Shown: positions 23,300 through 35,829, counted from the first letter of the stretch. The stretch: 64,000 nucleotides of DNA from Welwitschia mirabilis (GCA_051453625.1 JBOZIK010000001.1:286115212-286179211); one strand, 5' to 3'. A program made the numbers and translations. Notes: generated by a model from the letters alone, not told the origin.

Positions 23300-24829
23300 T
23301 TTAAATATACATTTGATTTTAAATTCTTAGAATGGAAAATTGTTGATCTTATTGGTAATGTTCTATATTATAAAGATTAAGTATTTCCTAGTGATATTTA
23401 TAGATGATTTATTATTAATGTATGTTTAGTATCTCAAAATAAAATCCTCACATTAAAGGCAAGTGGTACAATCTCCTATCAATATGTGATGTATTTTAAT
23501 CTTGCAAATTTCTACAATTATTGTTATTATGAGGGTCATATTCTTAATAATTGTTTACATTTAGAAAGAAAAAAAGAAATGTAAAATTAAAGGAAAAATG
23601 TGTTTCTTCTAAAGCCTTTAGCTCAAGATTTCAGTCTGGTTCTTCTTTATCACATATTAATAATTTAATGATTAAATTTCAAGTGAAATTTAGTAAAATT
23701 ATTTATTTTTAAGTCTTGTAGTCTAACAATTATACACAAGGCTATTCCAAATGCTTTAAAATAATATAATATTGATTCAAAATGTTTCACTTTGATTGAT
23801 TTTGGGAAATGATATTCTTCCTAAAAATAAAAATCAAGATGAACTTTCTATTTATTTCCTAAAAACATCATAGCTAGATGATAGTTTTGTTTCTAATGTT
23901 TTCCTACATTATCATTAGTTAAGAATGTTGATTTATGTGTTACTATTAATTTGTAAAAAATAATCGGATTATACATCATTCCTTCTCCTTATGATAATTT
24001 TTGCATGGGATGTAGGAGGCCTTATAGATAGGCTTAATAAAAAACAAGTTAGTTTATGTTTTTATTTAATTACTTCTACTAATTTTATTCTTCTTCAATA
24101 ATTTGATATCCAATTTTTGATATAGATTTTTTTATAAATATTTTCTTCATAATGCCTTTTATATATTCTACTTATCACTTAAAAGGATGACATATGCTAG
24201 TGTTATTATTCATTCAAATAGAAGAAAACCTTTTAATCATATGATTAAGATAATTAATAATATGTACTCTGAGACATTCAAACTTTCAATTTGATATTTT
24301 GGTGTTTCCTTCATGTGTGCTTAAGATGATTCTACTACTTAATTCCTTTTACAATAGGGATTAATTTTCAAACTTTAGAAGAGATTTTCATATGCTAAAA
24401 TTTTTACAAGACAAATTAGTAGTATTTTCTATTTACTAGAAGATTTAAATTTTTAGCTTGAATGAATTTTAAGGAGTAAACCTTTCTTAAGTATTAACTA
24501 AGAGTAATTTCAAGTGTAGTTTTGCTTATACTATTAGTGGATTAGATTATTTTTATTATTTTTCAAAATATTTTTAAGCTTTTCAATTTACATTTAAAGT
24601 ATTAACAAATGTAATCCTTTTTAATAATTTTTCATTTTTAGATGTTAACTTCTATACAAGTAATAGCTCTAAACTAAAATCTCTCTTTTAATGAATTATC
24701 AAGTTTATACTTGAAAAATAAAAAAAATATTAGCTTAAAATCTTGTGAAATGATAGACCTTATCTGACTTACTCTTTTAGTTGATTAACTTAGTAACATT
24801 ACACTACATGTACAATTAGGATTTAATCT
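23300..24829 (+). pseudogene. LINE relic (LINE-5): ORF1 zinc knuckle and ORF2 endonuclease start
   Basis: ORF1 trace: L-I-G-N-V-L-Y-Y at about 23350 matches the end of the DUF4283 domain. Near 23478-23560 comes Y-F-N-L-A-N-F-Y-N-Y-C-Y-Y-E-G-H and then N-N-C, the 'YE.LP.FC..CG..GH....C' knuckle with the first Cys changed to Tyr. ORF2 trace: the ATG at 23991 begins M-I-I-F-A-W-D-V-G-G-L, the L1 endonuclease start 'MKI.SWNVRGL'. About 20 residues later comes N-F-I-L-L-Q and then a TAA where the family has Glu (DI..LQE). The rest toward the gap at 24830 is too decayed to read. This order is that of a plus-strand plant L1. Confidence 0.7.
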
Positions 24830-24839
24830 NNNNNNNNNN
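24830..24839. other. Assembly gap (10 N)
   Basis: Ten N. The sequence on the right shows no LINE motif, so the LINE-5 RT may be missing here. Confidence 0.99.
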
Positions 24840-25466
24840 TCTCAACATTTCAAAAAATATTTGGTTAAAAGTGATATTCATGAATATCAATATATTTCAT
24901 TTATGTTTGGATTTTTACCTTATTAAACCTATCAAAATCTTATTAATATTCAAACTTAAGCCTTATTATAGAACATTAGAAAAAATTTATAACCCCTAGA
25001 AAGTTATATTTTATTGAAATTAAAGGATAAAAGTAACCTGATGGTTAGTATTATACTCTGAATGGTATAGGAGAAATTGTGTTAGAAGACCCTCTTAACC
25101 AAGAGGAGGGTTTTTTCCTAACCTTCATCTAAATAATTTCTTAGTTGGATTCCTTGGTTAATATATTTTATAACTTGATTATCTCTTCACTTGGTTTTAT
25201 GTTGAATTCCATTTGAATTTTCATGTAAGTAATTTTATTTTAGTTATTCTAGGTGCTAATATTAGATTTCAACCAATATTAAGACATTTTCATGTCTATG
25301 AACTCTTTATTAAAGTGAAAGATCTATGATATCTTATTACAATGTTAATTACACCAAATTAGATGCTTCTCTAGATATGTACTTTCACAATTTATCATTT
25401 TAATGATTAATCAATATTTTAAATAAAAGAAACAAAAGTGGAGAGAAATTAATGCATCCTTTAATT
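24840..25466. other. Unassigned DNA with a strong hairpin
   Basis: No coding trace. At 25088-25110 a hairpin (ACCCTCTT, loop AACC, AAGAGGAGGGT) is followed by a T-run. It looks like a terminator but has no gene to serve. Confidence 0.5.
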
Positions 25467-25650
25467 TCATGATGTCCTACTACAAGTACATCAGGAAAAT
25501 GTTTCTTGAGAGGGTCTTTAGCAATGTGATATGGTAGTTGTGGAAACTACACCAGAGGGTAGTTAACCATGATCTAGCTCTATTTTCAAGTTCTTACTCA
25601 CTTTGTAGTGATTAAACGCCTCTCATCATGATGAATTATGATTTTCAACA
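25467..25650 (+). repeat. Dispersed repeat R, copy 1
   Basis: Starts ATGATGTCCTACTACAAGT. It shares with 42435-42612 (+) and 59546-59712 (-) a series of blocks: CTTGAGAGG.GTCTTT, ATGGTAGTTGTGGAAACT, GTTA..TAACCATGAT and a final CTCATCATGAT. Length is about 180 bp. Flanks differ between copies. It may be the head of an LTR, since copies 1 and 3 begin TG after purine-rich sequence. Confidence 0.65.
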
Positions 25651-26640
25651 TACCACTATCATAATTTCCTATAAATCTAAATTCATGCCTTCATAATAAT
25701 TTACAACACATTGATTATTAGATGATGTATTAGTAAGGCTTCAGTTATTATCATAGATGATGATTGAATTAAATTATGATCTTGATATTATATTGATGCT
25801 TTGCAAGTTAACCATTATATGTTATCATAACCACTTCTTTTTTTCACATGATATTCTATGTCATTTAACATTGAACCATGCATCTATAAAATCAACTAGT
25901 TTTATGACATATACTAATGTGTCTTATTAAGATAGCATTTAAGACATAATAGTTAATGTTCTACATGTTTATTTATGTCAATTTTCACTTAGTTTTTTTT
26001 ATATTACTTCTCTTTTCTTACTTCAAATTCACTTTTACACTTATTATATGGCTAACACCATTATTACAAGTGATTTATCATTTTTCCATCTCATTTTATA
26101 TTATTGACCTTCACTTGAATATACTATTTTTTTCATCATTAACCATAAATTTTTCATCTGTTTCACTTTTTACCTCATCCAACTCTAGTCCTTAGTTTAT
26201 CCAATTTTACTTGCCTTACTCTGTTGATATTTTTGCACTTTATTATAGTTAATCTCTTATTGTGGATTTGTCTTTTTCAATCTTCCAAATGATAAAGGGG
26301 TATCAAGATGTCTTACTCCTAATTTGCTGTGCTTTTATTTCCACTACATATTTGACACTTGGTGGGAGATTAATTTGGGATAATTTCCATGGATTAATTA
26401 ATTCAATATTTTAGAAATAATTTGGAATACATTTTTCATGAACTTAAACCATATTTGTAATTTTAATGCTTATCTCCTTTTGATGATTACTTTAAGTATC
26501 ATGTTGCTTAGGAATTAATGAGATACACATTTTTAGTTAATAATGCATTTATCATTAAGCTAAAGTATTACTTATTATTTCTTGATTAAGTTATCTTACT
26601 TCTATTCCTTTTTTCTTTTTTTGTTAGGGACTAAAAAATT
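25651..26640. other. Unassigned AT-rich DNA
   Basis: A 79-codon plus-strand frame at 25956-26195 is Phe/Leu/Ser-rich and without family resemblance. I do not regard it as a gene. Nothing else recognised. Confidence 0.5.
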
Positions 26641-26646
26641 CTTAAT

Positions 26647-26839
26647 GAGGGCTATGATGAATGGCTTACTGAACCATACTTAACAATGGCTTTGAGAGTA
26701 ATTTTAGGTATTTTTGACATGTTTATTACTCAAATTAATTATTTTAATGTTAATAATCAAATACAAAGAATTAATAATAATTTAGATAAATATAAAGAAA
26801 TTAGAAAGGATTTTAAAAGGTCATTCAAATGGTAGTCCA
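26647..26839 (+). pseudogene. Orphan protein-like reading frame, unknown family
   Basis: A frame of 63 codons is open from GAG at 26647 to TAG at 26836-26838. Composition is protein-like rather than homopolymeric. It starts E-G-Y-D-E-W-L-T-E-P-Y-L and ends K-E-I-R-K-D-F-K-R-S-F-K-W. A helical, Asn/Lys-rich middle could form a coiled coil. Coding character seems to continue for some 50 codons with stops. It lies immediately upstream of an LTR-like segment, the position of the last ORF of a retroelement. I do not recognise the family. Confidence 0.4.
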
Positions 26840-26849
26840 TTAATGGAAG

Positions 26850-27445
26850 GAGAAAATGAGCTATCCCCCAGTTATACTTATCACCAAATTTAATATACCA
26901 CTAGATTCCAAGAAGTAAAAATGGTAGGCTAATGAGGGAAGAAGATGATGACTTATTATTAGATTTTACCTATCACTAAATTCCACCTATCATCATATTC
27001 TAAGAATAGCAAGTGATGTTAACTAATAAATAATCGATTTTATTTGCTAAATTATAATGTAACATTTTTATTAATTAGTAATTGTAACTACTTATCCATA
27101 CCTATATAAACCCTCTTAGGCATTCCATTTATTCATTTTTTTAGCATTGAAATAACCTATGATAATAGGGTATTTTGAAGCAATAGATCCAACTTCTTAT
27201 GAGAAGAGATATCCTTAGTATTAGGCTGGGTATTCTCTCTTGAGGGGCTATTCCTTATAAGTGGATGTATGGAAGTATATTTTGATTAATTAAATGTGCT
27301 TTCTTTCTCTTAATTATATCTTAATTTATCTTCCTTAAATATAATGTTAGTGCTAATATAATATTACAATAGATTATATTTAATATTGATATAGGATATA
27401 AGAACCAACTTAAATAATAACAAGTTGGCAAAATTATTAAGTTAA
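26850..27445 (+). repeat. LTR-like segment with TATA box and possible primer-binding site
   Basis: TATATAAACCCTCTTAGGC, starting near 27101, is a good TATA-plus-start pattern for a plant LTR. It is followed by a transcript-like leader with GC-richer blocks up to 27270. At about 27421-27445 the stretch CAAGTTGGCAAAATTATTAAG could be a decayed TTGGCGCCGTTGCC-type primer-binding site. The LTR start was not found and no partner LTR was identified. Confidence 0.45.
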
Positions 27446-28399
27446 TTACAGTTATGTCATTATCATTTTTATTGCATTACATTTTCCATTTCCATTGCAT
27501 GCCATTCATCTCATCCTATCATTTGAATTATTAATTTTATTTTACTTAATTGAAAAATATCAAAAATAATTTTCTTCTCTTTTGAATGAATTAATCTTTC
27601 TAGTACTTTGATTGCTACACCACTTTATGATGTTTGAGTTGTACAGCATTCTTTTGAGAGATGAATAGGTTAAATTGATAAAGTAAATATATATACTGAA
27701 TGCATGTCTAAATATGAATACTATTTATAGGGATATAATAGTTATCATTAATTTCTAGAAAGTCTTAAAAATATATTTTTATAAAATCTTCTAAAAATAA
27801 ACTCTTGAAAATACATGTTTTAAGAATCTTTAGAAAGACATGTTTATAGAATATTTTGAGGGATGAGGGGAAGGTGAATTATTAAGGTAGATAGATATAG
27901 ATAAAAAAACTGTAGCACACTCTTAAAAAAGCATAAAAAATGAGATTTCGTAATTGGCTAATTTTAATAATGAGAATAAAATTAAACCACATCCCAAGGG
28001 ATGGTCTATTTAAAAACCTAGTAAAGAAGAGAAGAGTAAATAGAATTATGTGAGGTACTACCTTGTAACATCAAGACTTGAATCCTCTTCTATATGGGTG
28101 AGCATCCATTAAAGTAATTTATTATTTAAGAAGATATTAAAATCAATGGCTCCTTTATCATTCAATAAATATGGAGAAATTGGAATAAACCAAAAAGAAC
28201 ATAAAATGGACTTTCTACTTTACTTTTGGAAAATATCAACTTTTAATATATTTAATGGCTTATTTCTTTTCATATTAACTTTTTCTTTTAACCAAGTGCT
28301 TTAGAGTGAGACCTTTAAGGTTTATTAATATGGGGCTTAAAACATGTTGGTTAGCTTCTATGTCCTAATGGGATTAGACATAGTCTGAATCTGTAATGT
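27446..28399. other. Unassigned DNA
   Basis: No motif recognised. It may be the leader of the LTR at 26.85-27.42 kb. Confidence 0.45.
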
Positions 28400-30024
28400 G
28401 CTAAAGTTTAGTTGAAATTTCAAAGATAACATATTTCTATTTTTAGATATATTAAAAAATTTTTAGCTAATTTTAAATAGGATAAAAATTACTACCCTTG
28501 ATGGAAGAAATAGAATTGAAAACACACCTCTAGAAATTTCTATTGACATAGTTTTTTGAAAATAAAATTCTAGAAGTTATTATTTATAAAATTTATCTCA
28601 AAATAATCTTTCTAGACTTTGCTAAAATTTCGTAATTTTTATAGGAATATTATTTTTTATTATGATAAAAAATTACATGAAGGATCAATACATTAAATCT
28701 TTAATATAAAAGTTTCACTAATAATGTAACTATAATTGAATTTTTATAAGTTTGGTCTCTTAAAATTAGTAAATTAAATATTTTGATGCTATCAATAACA
28801 TATTTATAATTTATTTTTATTAGAAAATATTGGCCCTAGTTGTTAATAAAAATTTATTTAAAAAACTTAATACTTGGTACTTGTTATGTATAACATGATA
28901 AGCTATTTAAGTTTTTAGTGAAAGCACATATCACAGGAAGATTAGTAATAAAATTAGCTCTGTGATGCCCTTTTTTTAAGAATATAGTAGATTTTCAAAA
29001 AGTAACATAAAGATAACCACAAAAGAATAAATTCAAATTAGTAGAGATCAAATCCTGAAATCCAGAAAAGGTACTAGAAGAATGAACTTAATTAATCTTA
29101 ATGATTAAGTAATCTTACTTAAAAAAATTCAAATGAATTTAAATGCACTAATCACATCAAGATAATTGTAAAAATTTATTCATAAAGGTATAAAAGTATA
29201 ACCTAAAGGATTACACATTTATCATTCATTCATTAATCTATATTTGAATGTAAGAATTATGTAATTTCTTCATCATTAGTATCCATAATTTCTATTAATC
29301 CAATTATACATTCCAAGGCTATGATAAGGGCTTATGTTATCATAAGATTATAAGCCTCTCTTCTCTCTCTAAAATGATGTGGAAATCATTATTTCATAAA
29401 GTACATTCCTTGCTAATCCTACAAATATATTTTTTTAGTAAGTTACTCTTTACTATAGTATTTTCATCTCTGGGTATTGGAATTTTATTTGCTATTAGAT
29501 ATCTTGTATTTTTCATTAGGTTTGATTTTATTTTCTATAATTAGTGCATTTATGATTACTTACATAACAATGATCCATTTTTAATATTATCTTGTATTTA
29601 TTCATTTAAGCTTGATTACTATAATATTTTTTAAGGATCTATTAGGGTAGTTGTTGATGTGTTAGGTTTTCCTCATTGCTTAATAATCTATTGTATTAGG
29701 TTAATGCAATGACAGGGATTTTTGTGGTTTTTCTCATTGTTTGTGTTGTGAATATTTATTTATGATTATTAATATGATAAGTTTTTATTTAGTAACTTCC
29801 CATTACCTTTTAAAGTTATTTTAATTTCTCTTTGATTATTTAATTTGATCTAAATAAATGATTATAAGATTTAAAATTTCCTTTAATCCTTATGAAAGAA
29901 GAATAATTAGGATTGTATACATTATAATAAATAACCCTAATTTCTAATTAAGACTTTAATCCTCTTCCTTACCAGATATATTTCTAAATATTTCTTTGCA
30001 GGTCATTTGTTAAGACGTTGTAAG
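28400..30024 (+). repeat. Diverged Ty3/gypsy LTR, copy C
   Basis: Holds all three LTR anchors: AGTAAATTAAATATTTTGATG near 28765, TAAGCCTC at 29351-29358 and CTTATGAAAGAAGAATAATTAG near 29895. It ends directly before a decayed primer-binding site at 30025. The start is set by loss of similarity and is uncertain. Together with the downstream gag traces this makes it a 5' LTR. Confidence 0.6.
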
Positions 30025-30049
30025 TTTTTGACATCATTTCTAAAAATTG
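30025..30049 (+). promoter_or_regulatory. Decayed primer-binding site of element C
   Basis: TTTTTGACATCATTTCTAAA and the following AATTG align gaplessly with the plant Ty3/gypsy junction TTTTTGGCGCCGTTGCCGGG plus GATTG. Most differences are G-to-A or C-to-T. A tRNA would prime minus-strand synthesis here. Confidence 0.55.
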
Positions 30050-31199
30050 TAATTAGTATTAGTTGCCTTACTAAAGAATATCTTTTTTAGTTTGTATTGG
30101 TTATTGCCACCCTTGTATAGGGGGTACCAGAGTTGTCTGGGATTTTTTTTCCCATTTGTCTTAATTGTTTAGATCCACTCCTCCTTATTTTAGCTGTTAT
30201 TTGTAATCTCTAGGATAGGATTTTAGTTATCTTTACATTTTCATATTATGTTTTTCTTTGTACCATACATTCCTTGTCAATGGATTGATTTATGGCTATT
30301 GCACATAATTTTCATTTTTTGATAATTATCTTGTTAACTTTTTTATTTCAATTGATTTTTTTAAATTTTTTACTATTTATTTATTGTGTTATATATCATT
30401 CCCAAATTAAATTAATGCTATTATTATATAAACTAGCATCATCGTGCTTTTGCAATATTATAAGTTGTTTCAAATAAAATTGCCTTTTCTCATCATTTTT
30501 AGCCCTGTTGCATTAGTAGTTCCTTATCAAAAATATTTTATTGATCTTGACCTTTCATGCATTATTTAATTATTATCCTAAATATTTATTAAAAAATATT
30601 TCATTGACACTTTGTTAACAAATTCAATAAGCATTACTCTTCCCCTATCTTTTATAATATGTATCTTTAATGTCTTAAATTTAAAATTAGAATTATCTTA
30701 ATATTTATTTAATATATTAACTACTACTTCTAAGAAAGCCAAAAAGAATCTTTATGTCTTTCCTTCTCATAAAAGGTGTTTTGAAATGAAATCAAGTATT
30801 ATCAATTTTCCCCTAAATTTTTTGGCCTTGATTTAAAGGATCCTTATGAACATTGTTATGAGCTTGAAACTATTATATCAATAATTTCATAAGTAGGTAA
30901 CTAAGTTAATGTGATTATCATGAAATTTTTCTACTTTTATTTGAAATTAAAAATAAAAATTTGTTTACTTTTTCTTAAAATCTTTCTCAAATATGTTGGA
31001 GAGATTTAAGCTGTTAATTTAAAAAAAAAATACTTTCTATCACATAAAAGTAATGAATTGATAAATAAAATTTTAAATTTTACATAACACAAGAATAGAA
31101 TAGAAAATCTTATCTTTTAAATAATTTGTTAATGAAATTGTCCTAACGTGACTCAAAATCATGAATAACTATGAGTTTTTTCTATGATGGATTAACAAT
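30050..31199. other. Leader region of element C
   Basis: Between the primer-binding site and the first gag trace. It contains a GC-richer patch at 30100-30160. The 61-codon frame at 30292-30477 is hydrophobic and likely chance. Confidence 0.5.
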
Positions 31200-31700
31200 A
31201 TAAAGTAAGAGATTGATTGAATTATAAGTTGGGAAGCTTTGACATCTAAAGATTATAAAGAAGCTTGGTACATATGAGAATAGATCCTTAAGAGTTATAA
31301 AAAATATAAGAAATCATCTAAACCTAAAGCCCATATAGACCTAGAAACATGTCTACATAATCTCAACCATTTAATAATAGTATAGGTTAAGGATATTTAT
31401 AAAATTAATGATGATTTTGATATGAGTAAGATGCTTGACATGTTAGTTAAATTCTTAGAATAACTTAAAATATTTAAAAAGCATAAATCTAATAAATTAT
31501 CTATTTATGTAATTTTCATTTTTGATGAACATAAAACTAGTAAATGTACTTCTATTTTTTTCTATCAAAACATAGTGGCTAGATAAGTCAATCTTATGTA
31601 AGATTGAAGATGGTTTTTTAATTAACAATAGGTTTTCTTTTCTTTTGGACATACATACAACTAAAAATGAAGAAATTGTGTTAAACTTTATCTAAAAAAA
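31200..31700 (+). pseudogene. Element C gag relic (Ty3/gypsy)
   Basis: Gag builds the particle that packages retroelement RNA. Near 31400-31460 a helical stretch with D-M-S-K-M-L-D-M-L-V-K-F-L-E resembles the end of plant gypsy gag. At about 31508-31545 comes D-E-H-K-T-S-K-C, preceded by F-I-F where Cys residues are expected. It matches the knuckle-like stretch N-E-H-E-T-S-K-C of the neighbouring element D (near 35210). The N-terminal gag core could not be read. Assignment rests mainly on that shared motif and on the LTR-PBS-gag order. Confidence 0.45.
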
Positions 31701-32199
31701 GAATAAAATAAATCATTTATTTCATAAAACTTGAGCTAGTTTTAAAATAAGTCATTAGGGAATGTTTTGAAATAATTAATTAAGGCTAGCAATATAATCA
31801 ACAACATAAAAGCTTAGATTAGAAATTAAATGACAAAAATATTAAATTCATAAAACAAAGAATGAATAAATTTAAACACACTTCTTCCCACATTTTTTCT
31901 TCATTGAAATAAAGAGATAAAGGTAGACTCAAAATTGAATTTTATCTAATTCAATAAGAATTAATATAGTTAAAGGTGAATAAGATGTAAAAGGTTTAAA
32001 TGATATTTTCCTAAGAAATGATACATGAATCAATTAGTATTTTAATAAACTAGAAAAGAACTTTTAAATTTAACCTTGCACCTCCACTTAGCTGTGATGT
32101 TAAAAAGAATGACGAACATGAAGTAGAAATATATAAATATGAATAAATTAAAAAATCTCTAGTTCATAGGCATTTAATAGTTGTGGATCATGGTAAACT
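31701..32199. other. Unassigned DNA between elements C and D
   Basis: No protease or RT trace follows the gag of element C here. The element appears to be cut short before LTR D. Confidence 0.5.
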
Positions 32200-33611
32200 T
32201 GAAGAATAGTACCTAAATATATTTACAAATTAAAAATTCACATTTTATATCTAAATGTGTTTACACTTAAGTTGTTACATATTTGACTTCTATATTTTAG
32301 AAAATTATTATATTTTTAAGGCTATAAATACTATATTTGTAATTAATTGATAACTAAGTGTTCTTATTTAACAATTATTAAATTTATTACTAAGTAGGAG
32401 TAACTTATAATATTTTATTTACAAATCATCCTAAGCCATTTAAACTTCATTGAAGTCAAGATAACTAAAGGAATCAATGCCATCTATGTTCCAGATATAG
32501 TAGGTTTAACAAAGAAGGATAAGTAAATCAAATGAAGAGTTAATAGCTTAATCTTATAACTTAGCATTTAACTAATCTACAAGAACTACATATCTATGTC
32601 CTACCATATTAAGAGATCCATTACCACTTATCTTAAAAATAATATGGATGAACTAATGGATATCTTTGATTTTAAAAAAAGCTATAAAAGCATAGAATGC
32701 CTACCTTAAGTGTCAAAAATTCTTCATCTTTTGCTTAATTAGAGAGGTTGATATCTATCCTCATCAGATTCATCATCATATATTTAAACTTTACCATTTC
32801 ATATCTAGAATTCAAATGCCTATGATGAGAAATTACTTTATCACGAGTTTTTAAGCCTCCTATCTTTCTTATTGGATACGAGGAAATCATTATTACATAT
32901 AGCATTTGTTATACATTACCTTAAAATTAACCTATTATTTCATATTATTTACAATTATTATATCATTAGTGAATGCACTTGGATTTATAAGTGAATTTGA
33001 TTTACTTTTTCATCTCTCATTCATTTAAGATGACTACTCATCTAATAGTGTTTTCTTAATGTTATTTTTTTATTTATTTTCTAGATTTATTCCTTTTAGT
33101 TTTTGTAGGGTTTAGATGATTTATATGTTAGTACATTATATCTTTCATGATATCCTAGTGTTTCCTTGTGTTTCATTATGAGACATAAAGTTTCCTTTAT
33201 TGGTACTTTATTATATTTAAACTCTATAGCAAATAAGTTTTTTCTTATCTAAGAAATCAAGTTGTAATTGCTAAATTATTTCTTACTTAACTAAGGTATA
33301 CATGATATATTTATTTCTAAAAATTTATTCTTAGTTCTTATAAGTAGATATCAACTTAAGTGAATTCCTTTTTTTTTTTTAAATTACTTTTTAGACCTTC
33401 CTTCTACTCAAAGCTACCTGTAACACTTTTATACTATCTATTGTAAGCTTTAAAGACCTTTTGTAATTCTTATGAGAGAAAAATAATTAAAGTTAACTAT
33501 AATATAAGTGAGTGCCCTTATTTCCTATTTAAAAACTACTATCTATACCTTGATAGCTAGGGCACATCTTCCATAGATCACAATGTAGTTCAAAAGTAAG
33601 GGTGTAATAAG
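32200..33611 (+). repeat. Diverged Ty3/gypsy LTR, copy D (5' LTR of element D)
   Basis: Carries the anchor ATTTTAGAAAATTATTATAT near 32290, TAAGCCTC at 32851-32858 and CTTATGAGAGAAAAATAATTA near 33455. It ends right before a well-preserved primer-binding site. The start is approximate. Spacing of anchors matches copy C (about 1.3 kb from the first anchor to the primer-binding site). Confidence 0.65.
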
Positions 33612-33636
33612 TTTTTGGTGCTACTAGTAGGGATTG
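33612..33636 (+). promoter_or_regulatory. Primer-binding site of element D
   Basis: TTTTTGGTGCTACTAGTAGG followed by GATTG matches TTTTTGGCGCCGTTGCCGGG plus GATTG with few changes. This junction sequence is characteristic of plant Ty3/gypsy elements of the Tat/Athila group. Confidence 0.75.
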
Positions 33637-34539
33637 AAATTAGACCTTTTTCTCCATTAGAAACCACTTTCTTTATGAGAATTTTTAGATTTGTCTATTT
33701 TTATATATCTCTTTGTTAAAATTATAAAAAAATTTAGATATGTTTTAAAGAGCTACTTGAATCTAGAGCATATAAGTATGTATTTATAGAAATATGCCTT
33801 GGATATACACATGGATATCACTTTTATCTAGGTGTAATTTATCTTGTTTTCTAATTCCCAGTTGTAGAGAAGGTTAGGTTAATTTTATTAATAAAATTCA
33901 TGGAACCTATCTATATGCTTTCCTAATGATAAGAACATCTATTTTGTAAACAAAAATTTTTAGAAATAGAAATATTTTCTATAGGATGCCTTATATCAAT
34001 TAGCATAACTTTTCATAGTAAATTCTATCTATTTTTTTGTTACAAAAAATTTCTTAATTTTATTGATATTATGATCACTTCTACTAATGTTTCCATGCTT
34101 TAATAAATTGCTTATGTCTTAGATTATTTACTATGATAATCTCTATTATTTTTTATTAGCAATATGTCATAAAAAATGTTTTATTTATCTTGGATTCTTA
34201 TGCATAATTGAATTAGACATGCTACTGGTTAACTTATACGAAAAGTAACATATAACTAGAATTATAACCTTCATCTAAATAATTTAATCATTGATTTTAA
34301 TTAATAATAATTATAGCCTTTATTTAAAACTATGAAGTCTTATCTAAAATTTCATTAACATTTTTCTGGTCAAGTTAACCATATTTGACATAGATAGATA
34401 TAATGTACATTAAGTTTACCCAGGAAAAAATTTGAAAGAATTATGAAAAGCTAATTTTTTGCCAAATCTCATCATAGGTTCTATTCTCTTACATGAGTAA
34501 ACTTAAAATAAAAACTTGTGTTATTAATTTATTATCTAA
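33637..34539 (+). other. Leader of element D
   Basis: Sequence between primer-binding site and gag. No ORF recognised. Confidence 0.55.
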
Positions 34540-35240
34540 ATTTCATGGCTAGATTTTGAAGATCTGTAGGATAATTAGAGGAAATTGAACATTTAATTAC
34601 AACTATAAGTGACCAAGATTAAGTAGGTACGATGAAACATTTTCCCTTTTATCTAAAAGAAAAAGCAAAATTTTAGATAAGCACGCTAAAATGTTATTAT
34701 ATTATATTATATTTATATTTCATAAATGAATTCCTAAAAAACACTTTTAGTAAACAAAAACTAATGAATGTAGGAGAAAAATCATGGATTTTGAAGAACA
34801 AGGTAAAAAACCTTTTTAAAATTTGAATACTTTTAAAACTTATTAAAGATATCCACAATATGATTTTAAGAGTTTCATGTTATTAATATTTTTCTATAAA
34901 TAACTAGATGTAAAAAATAGAAAACTAATAGATTTAATGAGTCATGTAAATTTCACATTTAAAGAGTTAGATGAAGCTTGGGAGATTTGTAAAAACCTAG
35001 ATGAGACTTATAAATATTAGGATGGACCTTCTAAAAAGACTAAAGTAGTGGGGAAGAAGGGAAAAAATCTGTAAAATAATAATAATATTAATATATAAAT
35101 TAGATGATAAAATAGTCTTACTTAACAGGTTAAAATATCACTAAATATTTGATAATCTTCAGATATATGAAAATAAAGAAACTAGTGGTGGAGGTATATG
35201 TGTAGTATATATTTCTAATGAGCATGAAACTAGTAAATGT
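34540..35240 (+). pseudogene. Element D gag relic (Ty3/gypsy, Tat/Athila-like)
   Basis: Near 34640-34680 the translation H-F-P-F-Y-L-K-E-K-A-K-F matches the core gag pattern 'LFPFSLKDKAK.W'. Near 34850-34880 Y-P-Q-Y-D-F-K-S-F-M matches 'CP.HGF..W'. It is followed by N-F-T-F-K-E-L-D-E-A-W-E-I-C, like 'T.EEA.ELLE'. At about 35187-35228 comes C-V-V-Y-I-S-N-E-H-E-T-S-K-C, a zinc-knuckle-like stretch with one Cys changed to Tyr. Several stops and frame slips interrupt it. It lies downstream of LTR D and its primer-binding site and upstream of the protease. Confidence 0.7.
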
Positions 35241-35829
35241 TATTCTATTTTACTCTATAAAGATATAGTAACTAGACATGTAAAATTTAACAAACAAAGA
35301 GGCCCCTTTTTAAGACAACACTGATAGCTATAATAACCAAAACCATTATTTCTTTTTGGAGACTCTTATAACCCAAATTAAAAAGCCATCTTGAAGTTTC
35401 TTGGAAGAACCTATGGAAAAAAGTATTTAACTTAAACACACTATCCAGTCATCCTTAAAATAGATTATTAGAGTACACTCTAAAATAATTCATGAATTCC
35501 TAGTTAATCCCTAATAATAAGAAAGTTGAAATCAACATTTAAATAGATAAAACTCTTTAATGTTTAGAAGAAGGAATGAACTAACATTTTTAAAATACAA
35601 CCCTCATATTTGATAAAATTATATTATAATCTATTCTTAATATGAAAAGTGTAAATACTATTTAATAGTTAGGAGGAGTTAAGAGAGTTAATTATATCTT
35701 TTGTAGGGGTAGTACCCCAATAAGCAAATACATTCAATCACCTAGAGAAGACTCTTTTAAATGTAACTTATTACCTAAAATAATAGTTAAAATTAAGACA
35801 AATAAAGAGGAGGACATGGAGATTCAAAT

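Noticed and set aside
25088-25110. Hairpin followed by T-run resembling a Rho-independent terminator
   Set aside because: The DNA is eukaryotic and no gene lies upstream; a chance inverted repeat or transposon debris is likelier.
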